Positions 1 through 3,543 of a DNA stretch of 7,175 nucleotides are shown here, piece by piece. The notes under the pieces are model-generated. The model was given only the letters and a program-made list of their open reading frames with translations, was not told the origin of the DNA and did not search any database. The stretch comes from Candidatus Aegiribacteria sp. (GTDB taxonomy: Bacteria > Fermentibacterota > Fermentibacteria > Fermentibacterales > JCC-6), in the NCBI GenBank assembly GCA_030638185.1, contig DAOWFD010000420.1:1-7175 (forward strand), read 5' to 3'. Within the stretch, counting starts at the first letter, position 1; the number at the start of each line of letters is the position of its first letter. The position numbers were made by a program, and so were the translations under genes.

Positions 1-82
1 CGGCAAAATCAATCTGGGAAAATGCCCAACCCTTACCGTATCCATATATCCTTGCAATTACTTTGTTTTCAATTGATTGCAT
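1..82 (-). CDS. DUF6088 / AbiEi-like antitoxin, N-terminal part only (runs off left edge)
   Basis: The reading frame opens with ATG at 82 and stays open to the window edge, giving 27 residues starting MQSIENKVIARIYGYGKGWA. This closely matches, from memory, the start of DUF6088 proteins: AbiEi-type winged-helix antitoxins usually paired with an AbiEii nucleotidyltransferase toxin. Only the beginning of the winged helix is visible. A good Shine-Dalgarno (GGGAG, six bases before ATG) supports this start. Upstream is a promoter-like pair overlapped by a long palindrome (103-132), the arrangement expected of a self-repressing antitoxin. The ATG lies inside the tail of the restriction-gene stump at 69-251. 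The partner toxin would lie beyond the left edge and cannot be seen. Confidence 0.7.
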   Translation of the reverse strand, partial: MQSIENKVIARIYGYGKGWAFSQIDFA

Positions 83-102
83 TGTTCTCTCCCAGTAAAA
101 TC

Positions 103-132
103 TGTAAGGAATATAGGGGTATATTTCTTACA
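103..132. promoter_or_regulatory. 30-bp palindromic operator candidate upstream of the DUF6088 gene
   Basis: TGTAAGGAATATA (103-115) and TATATTTCTTACA (120-132) are inverted copies, 12 of 13 bases pairing, around a GGGG centre. The palindrome covers the predicted -10 and the -35/-10 spacer, so a bound protein would block RNA polymerase. AbiEi-family antitoxins are known to repress their own operons by binding inverted repeats. I infer that the DUF6088 protein is the ligand. Confidence 0.6.
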
Positions 133-138
133 AAACAA
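110..138 (-). promoter_or_regulatory. Predicted sigma70 promoter for the DUF6088 antitoxin gene
   Basis: On the minus strand, TTGTTT (133-138) and TATATT (110-115) are separated by exactly 17 bases. The -10 matches consensus at five of six positions and the -35 at three. Transcription should begin near 103, leaving a leader of about 20 nt that contains the GGGAG ribosome site before the ATG at 82. Prediction only. Confidence 0.5.
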
Positions 139-192
139 TTCCGGATATTGATATTATTCCAAGGCTCCTTCAGATCGTTCTCGAGGATTACC

Positions 193-253
193 GAGAGATA
201 GTGATGAGTATAGAACTCGTTCTCGTTGGTGATGCCGGTGAGGTCGATCATTC
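193..253. repeat. 61-bp direct repeat, left copy
   Basis: This segment matches 3205-3265 in the same orientation at 58 of 61 positions, without gaps. The three differences are at 195, 219 and 242. The period is 3,012 bp. The repeat begins two bases before the ATG of a restriction/methylase-like frame and ends at its twentieth codon. Similarity does not continue on either side. Confidence 0.95.
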
Positions 254-313
254 TCCGGGTTTCCCTTCAATCTCGGTAAGAAGGACGGTTAATATTGTAC
301 TTACCTGGTTTTA

Positions 314-346
314 ACTTAGTCCCAACTTGGTCCCGACTTAGTGACA
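314..346. repeat. Three 11-bp tandem repeats downstream of abiEii
   Basis: Three consecutive units read ACTTAGTCCCA (314-324), ACTTGGTCCCG (325-335) and ACTTAGTGACA (336-346). They begin about 10 bp past the abiEii stop, in the gap before the restriction-gene stump. No clear hairpin with a T-run is present, so I do not call a terminator. Function unknown; they may be replication-slippage products or a protein-binding array. Confidence 0.7.
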
Positions 347-356
347 AGCAGTGGAG

Positions 357-1238
357 TTATACGGATATCTCGTCAACCGCCACAATACGCTCAATTATCC
401 TGCTGAAGAACTCCTTTGACCAGATCTCCAGCCCACGGGGATCTCTGACGAACGGTGTCACTTCCTGTCTGGCCTGTTCCACATCCAACTCCTCCACTGC
501 ATTGAGAAGAAGTTCCCGTAACTTTTCCAGGGTCAGTATTCCTTCTTCAGTATAGTGTCCGGTCTGCCGCATTCTGGCTTCCAGGTGCTTCAGTCGGATC
601 TCAGGATTCCGTCCGATATACCAGACCATATCATACCAGTCACGGCCCTTTACTCGATTCCGCCACTTCCTGCACAGGACGGCATGGATCTTTCCCGCGA
701 ACAGATCTGGCAGGCTGTAACTACGCACGGCGAATGGAATCGGCTGGAGAACGAATTGAGTTTCTGTCTCGAATCCTCCGGGCGGATCAACATCAACTTC
801 CAGTTTTATCTTGAGGAGCGTATTGGGATGCATATCCCTCAGTAGTTCCTCCGGCGCTTTAATCTCAATAAGGTTAGTGAGTGTGTTGCCCTTTAGGAAA
901 GCGGATTCAGTTGTACTCCGCTCTGTTCGATGCCCTTGATGGAAACTCATATCGAATCCGAAGCTGCTTATCTCCCTTTTAAGGGCTTCACCACGGGATT
1001 TCATTAAGAATGAAGGATCCGGCTTCAGAAGACTGAAGTCCATATCTTCGGAGAATCTGTCAAGACCGTACAATATCCTGAGGGCCGTACCTCCGTAAAA
1101 GGCTGCATGCTCGAAGAACCTGCTCCTCCATAGCCCTAAAAGAGTTACCTCCTGCAAGATCTCCCGGAGAGCGCTTATGTACTCATCTCTGTTTCTGCAG
1201 CTGTATTTCTCAAGCATTCCACGAACTGCATCATGCAT
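357..1238 (-). CDS. abiEii: AbiEii/AbiGii-family nucleotidyltransferase toxin (type IV TA)
   Basis: A 293-residue protein of the AbiEii family, the toxin of AbiE abortive-infection systems. It is a DNA polymerase beta-like nucleotidyltransferase; related toxins (MenT) modify tRNA acceptor ends. The four family motifs appear in order. Motif I is GGTALRILYGLDRFSEDMDFS (about 49-69), with catalytic Asp65 and Asp67. The second is KIKLEVD (about 143-149), the third LPDLFAGKIHA (about 177-186, Lys183) and the fourth KGRDWYDM (about 197-204). All look intact, so an active toxin is expected. The start at 1238 is preceded by a GGGGGG ribosome site about six bases upstream. One base separates it from the abiEi stop (TGA-T-ATG), implying translational coupling. 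In known AbiE pairs both proteins act without stable complex formation. The family call is firm; phage defence by this copy is inferred. Confidence 0.92.
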   Translation of the reverse strand: MHDAVRGMLEKYSCRNRDEYISALREILQEVTLLGLWRSRFFEHAAFYGGTALRILYGLDRFSEDMDFSLLKPDPSFLMKSRGEALKREISSFGFDMSFHQGHRTERSTTESAFLKGNTLTNLIEIKAPEELLRDMHPNTLLKIKLEVDVDPPGGFETETQFVLQPIPFAVRSYSLPDLFAGKIHAVLCRKWRNRVKGRDWYDMVWYIGRNPEIRLKHLEARMRQTGHYTEEGILTLEKLRELLLNAVEELDVEQARQEVTPFVRDPRGLEIWSKEFFSRIIERIVAVDEISV

Positions 1239-1239
1239 A

Positions 1240-1881
1240 TCAGCCCCCCGTTCGTCTGAGAAAGGAAACCAGATTATTCACCTTCACGGAATCATATGAT
1301 TCTGCAATGATGTGCAATGCTTCCCTATCAAGCCTGTCGAGTTCGGCGCGTTCGATGCGCAGATCGACCGTCAGGTAGTCTTCATAATCGGATATTCTTC
1401 TGCCGCTGAATCTCCTGTCCGTCCATACCTTGTCAACGATAGCTTTCTCCGGGGACGCTATCATGAAAGATGTGCCGCTGACTGAGTCGAGAACGGCTCC
1501 AATTGCGTACTTCGAATCAGGGAGAGTTCGGTAGGAAAACAGTCCTACAGGGGTATCGAAGCTGCGAGAACGATTGATGGTAACGGAAGTAATGGAGTGT
1601 ACGCGCTCAGGTATCATACCGTAGTAGGAAAGTGCATAATCAAGGCTTACATAGGAAGGTCCATAAATTAGATTTGCAAGGTACTCCCTTGATATGGGAG
1701 CCCTTCTGTATGTCTGCCCGAAGCAGTATAACCCCTTCTTTACCCGGATTATCCTTCCATTTGAAAGCAACCTGGTCACCGCGTCTCTGGGCTTCCTGTA
1801 ACGGGAAAGGCAGTCCATTAGAACCTGATAGTCAAAGACTTCTCCCGGTACCTTTTCTCGAAGACAGGTCATAACATCCAT
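1240..1881 (-). CDS. abiEi: AbiEi-family antitoxin / transcriptional autorepressor
   Basis: About 213 residues from ATG 1881, the first ATG in the frame; a second ATG three codons on (1872) is equally possible. An N-terminal winged helix (about residues 1-55, including AVTRLLSNGRIIRVKKGLY) is followed by the AbiEi C-terminal domain, with the recognisable GPSYVSLDYALSYYG and SPEKAIVDKVW segments. In known AbiE systems this protein neutralises AbiEii, and its winged helix represses the operon. The frame stays open upstream to a TTG at 1953. That extension would be translated from a promoter-like region and a palindrome (1902-1926), so I favour 1881. The ribosome site is weak (CGTTGAATAT before the ATG; GGA before the second one). 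It directly precedes abiEii, the usual antitoxin-first order. Confidence 0.88.
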   Translation of the reverse strand: MDVMTCLREKVPGEVFDYQVLMDCLSRYRKPRDAVTRLLSNGRIIRVKKGLYCFGQTYRRAPISREYLANLIYGPSYVSLDYALSYYGMIPERVHSITSVTINRSRSFDTPVGLFSYRTLPDSKYAIGAVLDSVSGTSFMIASPEKAIVDKVWTDRRFSGRRISDYEDYLTVDLRIERAELDRLDREALHIIAESYDSVKVNNLVSFLRRTGG

Positions 1882-1901
1882 ATATTCAACGTTTCTTACG
1901 T

Positions 1902-1926
1902 GTATGTCCACTATTACTGGACATAC
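1902..1926. promoter_or_regulatory. Palindromic operator candidate upstream of abiEi
   Basis: GTATGTCCA (1902-1910) and TGGACATAC (1918-1926) form a perfect 9-bp inverted repeat around seven bases. It begins inside the predicted -10 and covers the likely transcription start, about 20 bases before the chosen abiEi start. AbiEi proteins bind inverted repeats in their own promoters, so this is the natural candidate site. Its sequence is unrelated to the palindrome at 103-132, which fits two antitoxins of different specificity. Confidence 0.6.
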
Positions 1927-1953
1927 TATGCATCTTATGCTTTCAATGCGCAA
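1925..1953 (-). promoter_or_regulatory. Possible sigma70 promoter for abiEi-abiEii
   Basis: On the minus strand, TTGCGC (1948-1953) and CATAGT (1925-1930) are separated by 17 bases. The match is modest: three of six at -35 and four of six at -10. It is placed sensibly, giving a leader of about 35-40 nt and an overlap with the palindrome at 1902-1926. Weak by sequence alone. Confidence 0.35.
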
Positions 1954-2055
1954 GTCCCACCGAGCAGGCTACGGAAATCTGTCAGCCAGTTGATAGCGCT
2001 ACAGATTCCATCCGTTCCGTATGCATATCAATGCGTTGCATCGGGGATCAAACAT

Positions 2056-2079
2056 CAGGCAACTCCTGCCTGTCAGGCA
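2056..2079. repeat. Nested inverted repeats between the HigA-like gene and abiEi
   Basis: CAGGCA (2056-2061) pairs with TGCCTG (2067-2072) across five bases. TGCCTG also forms a 13-bp palindrome with CAGGCA (2074-2079) around one base. The two hairpins are mutually exclusive. They lie just past the antitoxin gene's stop on the minus strand. Only a weak T-rich stretch (ATGTTTGAT) follows, so a weak terminator or a binding site are both possible. Confidence 0.4.
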
Positions 2080-2099
2080 CCGTTATCATGTACTTACCT

Positions 2100-2417
2100 T
2101 TATTTGCCCGTTGAATCAGCCACGAGAGCTGCTTCAGCGTGCAATTCCATACCCAATGCTCTTATGACTTTCAGGATGGTGTCAAATCCAGGGTTTCTCT
2201 CCCCGGATAGTGCCTTGTAAAGACTTTCGCGAGACAGGCCTGTATCACGTGCCACCTGAGACATGCCTTTGGCACGAGCGATATCACCAAGGGCTTTGGC
2301 AATGAAAGCAGCATCCCCATTTGCGTCCTCAAGGCAAGCCTCAAGATATGCAGCCATTTCCTCAGGGGTACGAAGGTGCTCAGCTACATCGTACCGGGAA
2401 GTGATAGTTTTGTTCAT
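2100..2417 (-). CDS. HigA-like antitoxin, HI1420 type (XRE helix-turn-helix)
   Basis: A 105-residue antitoxin of the family usually annotated as probable addiction-module antidote protein (HI1420 type). The N-terminal part (MNKTITSRYDVAEHLRTPEE, then AAYLEACLED) is the toxin-contacting region typical of the family. The C-terminal half is an XRE-type helix-turn-helix (about residues 48-90) including SQVARDTGLSRESLYKALSG. It follows the toxin gene by nine bases. Its strong Shine-Dalgarno, TTAGGAGCG, contains the toxin's TAG stop, so translation of the two genes is probably linked. This toxin-first order is characteristic of HI1419/HI1420 and HigBA-like modules. The pair is expected to bind its own promoter at about 2724-2752. 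Confidence 0.9.
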   Translation of the reverse strand: MNKTITSRYDVAEHLRTPEEMAAYLEACLEDANGDAAFIAKALGDIARAKGMSQVARDTGLSRESLYKALSGERNPGFDTILKVIRALGMELHAEAALVADSTGK

Positions 2418-2426
2418 AATACGCTC

Positions 2427-2717
2427 CTAAAGGTTCCTTGCAAGCCGCAAGGCAGTTTTTATATCTCTGATCTGCGTATGCTTATCGCCACCAGCCAGCA
2501 AAATTACTATCTCACGCCTGTGCTTTATGTAATACACCCGATAGCCGGGTCCATAATTAATCCGCAGCTCCGAAACGCCTTCACCAACAGGTTTGACATC
2601 GCCAGGATTCCCAGCCACAAGGCGCTCAATCCGTACCAGGATTCGAGCCCTTGCTCGAATATCACGCAATGAATTGAACCATTTTGTATAAGTCTCAGTT
2701 TTGCGGATTTCAATCAT
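2427..2717 (-). CDS. RelE/HigB-like toxin, HI1419 type (addiction-module killer protein)
   Basis: A 96-residue toxin of the RelE/ParE superfamily, in the Gp49/HigB-like subgroup typified by HI1419. Family signatures are the start IEIRKTETYTKWFNSL, the RARILVRIERL helix, then GVSELRINYGPGYRVYY and VILLAGGDKHTQ followed by DIKTALRLA. Length matches the family. Related toxins are ribosome-dependent mRNA endonucleases, but the target here cannot be read from sequence. The start at 2717 fits the family N-terminus, yet there is no Shine-Dalgarno. The predicted promoter ends only six bases before the ATG, so the message is probably leaderless. The antitoxin gene starts nine bases after this stop. 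No disabling mutation is visible. Confidence 0.9.
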   Translation of the reverse strand: MIEIRKTETYTKWFNSLRDIRARARILVRIERLVAGNPGDVKPVGEGVSELRINYGPGYRVYYIKHRREIVILLAGGDKHTQIRDIKTALRLARNL

Positions 2718-2720
2718 GAA

Positions 2721-2813
2721 TCAATTGTAGCCAACTGGATACACATTGTCAATATCATCTTCCCGCGGGGCATCAGGATTGTATCCCTTCCATGCTAAAT
2801 GGGAGTATGAACT
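2721..2813 (-). other. Short open frame of unknown origin, possible gene tail, containing the toxin promoter
   Basis: Between a TAG and the TGA at 2721-2723, the minus strand reads 30 codons containing WKGYNPDAPREDDIDNVYPV. The composition looks protein-like (Pro/Asp/Tyr motifs, no low complexity), but I cannot name a family. It may be the C-terminal remnant of a lost gene, or chance. The -35 and -10 of the toxin promoter fall on its codons ATT-GAC-AAT and TAC-AAT. It lacks a start codon and a recognisable upstream part. Confidence 0.2.
2724..2752 (-). promoter_or_regulatory. Near-consensus sigma70 promoter of the HI1419/HI1420-like pair
   Basis: Minus strand: TTGACA (2747-2752, perfect -35), a 17-base spacer, and TACAAT (2724-2729, five of six). 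It is the best promoter match in the window. Only six bases (TGATTC) separate the -10 from the toxin's ATG at 2717, so the usual start point falls on or beside the A of the ATG. Confidence 0.8.
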
Positions 2814-2856
2814 CTACTGCAAGCGGGAACATCCTTATGCTTCTCAGGCTGTAAAC

Positions 2857-3064
2857 CTGCTCTATGATTTTGGGTTGTATTTCGCGTTCCCAGATCACAT
2901 CATGGGATTCCCCGAGCCTGTCATCATCAATGCATTCAAGGCTTACTCTTGTTATCGGAGATACTGCCGGGCGTATCATGCGGGATAACATCCTCAACGA
3001 TGAAATACCTATTGCGAAGATGTACGAGCTGTCCCTGTTCCGGTGCGGTTCCGGTTATGCTCAT
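2857..3064 (-). pseudogene. N-terminal stump of a DrmD-like SNF2 helicase (DISARM type), frameshifted
   Basis: ATG at 3064 opens a frame reading MSITGTAPEQGQLVHLRNRY, then FIVEDVIPHDTPGS. Near 2955-2966 the similarity moves to the next frame, which continues ITRVSLECIDDDRLGE, then VIWEREIQPKII. Joined, these resemble the opening of SNF2-type helicases of the DrmD group: GQLVxVRxRxYLVEDVxPP, then LVxLxCxDDDxxGE and VLWExExxxxI, recalled from memory. A net +1 change between the frames would destroy the protein. Recognisable sequence stops near 2857, with no helicase motifs (no GKT or DEAH box). Full-length relatives are around 1,000 residues, so only about 70 codons remain. About 100 bp upstream lies the restriction/methylase stump, which suggests one former defence operon. 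Confidence 0.55.
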
Positions 3065-3164
3065 TTATTCCAATCGCATTTGTCTGTGTTAAGGATTTCT
3101 TATCAGATTGAACAATATCGGAATTTTATCCTTAATCCAAATACGTAATTCCAGCAATTCATGA

Positions 3165-3263
3165 TTATGCAAAGGATACGAATCCGATAAACAAAGTGCT
3201 TTCTGAAAGATAGTGATGAGTATAGAACTCATTCTCGTTGGTGATGCCGGTGATGTCGATCAT
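3165..3263 (-). pseudogene. Stump of a type IIG-like restriction/methyltransferase gene, copy 2
   Basis: ATG 3263 starts a 32-codon frame whose first 20 residues are MIDITGITNENEFYTHHYLS, one residue different from copy 1 at 192-251. After that Ser the frame reads ESTLFIGFVSFA and stops. Copy 1 continues VILENDLK, as in full-length relatives, so copy 2 is truncated earlier. The ATG overlaps the TGA of the ORF at 3260-3352 (ATGA). No catalytic motif survives. Known from family memory: such N-termini belong to large restriction-methylase proteins. Inference: deletion or recombination left only the 5' end. Confidence 0.6.
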
Positions 3264-3265
3264 TC
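3205..3265. repeat. 61-bp direct repeat, right copy
   Basis: Partner of 193-253, same orientation, 58 of 61 identical. Together they bracket the helicase stump, the HI1419/HI1420-like pair and abiEi-abiEii. The repeat ends coincide with the start codon region on one side and codon 20 on the other. Confidence 0.95.
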
Positions 3266-3352
3266 CATCTCTTCATCGAGTTTGCAGATAAGCTCTTCTG
3301 ATACGGTGTTCCTGGCAACTTCAGGATCACAATTATATGCGGCAGGGATCAT
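3260..3352 (-). CDS. Hypothetical 30-residue ORF linked by ATGA overlaps
   Basis: The frame starts at ATG 3352 and stops with TGA 3260-3262, encoding MIPAAYNCDPEVARNTVSEE and an acidic end, KLDEEME. It overlaps its upstream neighbour's TGA by ATGA and the downstream methylase-stump ATG by another ATGA. Such chained overlaps are typical of tightly coupled operon genes. The acidic, helical tail looks like the C-terminus of a larger protein. It may therefore be the remaining end of a gene that preceded the methylase, not a free-standing peptide. I do not recognise a family. No good ribosome site precedes the ATG. Confidence 0.3.
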   Translation of the reverse strand: MIPAAYNCDPEVARNTVSEELICKLDEEME

Positions 3353-3519
3353 ACTTCGGACTCCAGTCCGGCTTCAGCTACGATTTGCCACCTCTGGCTG
3401 TATTCTTCTGATGACACATTTGAACCTGGTAACAGATGAACCCTGCGATAGTTGCGAGTATCAAGCACCTCTTCAATTTTTGGAAGTATGCCCGTAGTTG
3501 AATAAAGTGCTGATTCCAT
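3349..3519 (-). CDS. Hypothetical 56-residue ORF, in frame with the SWIM gene after its stop
   Basis: ATG 3519 opens a 56-codon frame (MESALYSTTGILPKIEEVLD, then RRVHLLPGSNVSSEEYSQRW) with protein-like composition. It starts 24 bases past the SWIM gene's TAA and lies in exactly the same frame, with eight sense codons between. It could be an independent small gene, the remnant of a larger one whose 5' part was lost, or a C-terminal extension cut off by the TAA. There is no clear Shine-Dalgarno. Its TGA overlaps the next ORF's ATG. I cannot assign a family or function. It is unlikely to be random, because frame, composition and the ATGA junction agree. Confidence 0.35.
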   Translation of the reverse strand: MESALYSTTGILPKIEEVLDTRNYRRVHLLPGSNVSSEEYSQRWQIVAEAGLESEV

Positions 3520-3543
3520 TTGTCTGTGCCCGGAAAACAGTGC

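Larger units (their letters stand above)
69..251 (-). pseudogene. Stump of a type IIG-like restriction/methyltransferase gene, copy 1
   Basis: The frame starts at ATG 251 and encodes MIDLTGITNENEFYTHHYLS followed by VILENDLK. This resembles, from memory, the N-termini of large Eco57I-type restriction-methylase proteins of well over 1,000 residues. Resemblance ends after about residue 29 (near 165). The rest is AT-rich, overlaps the promoter and operator of the DUF6088 gene, and stops at 69, so it is probably not meaningful protein. No methylase motif (such as NPPY) or nuclease motif is present. I therefore call it a truncated 5' remnant. The first 20 codons recur at 3204-3263. The family call is from memory; the duplication is seen directly. 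Confidence 0.6.

Noticed and set aside
1882..1953. 24-residue N-terminal extension of AbiEi from TTG 1953
   Set aside because: It begins at a weak start codon and overlaps a plausible promoter and a perfect palindrome; the winged helix is complete without it.
2056..2079. Strong intrinsic terminator after the HigA-like gene
   Set aside because: The stem is only 6 bp and lacks a real T-run, so I list it only as an inverted repeat.
2864..3148. 94-residue plus-strand frame in the otherwise gene-poor 2760-3200 region
   Set aside because: The minus strand here shows a helicase-like N-terminus in two frames with matching motif order; the plus frame shows no family resemblance.
3077..3528. 12-bp exact repeat CATTTGTCTGTG at 3077-3088 and 3517-3528
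   Set aside because: It is short, lies upstream of two different minus-strand ATGs, has no longer flanking identity, and could be chance.
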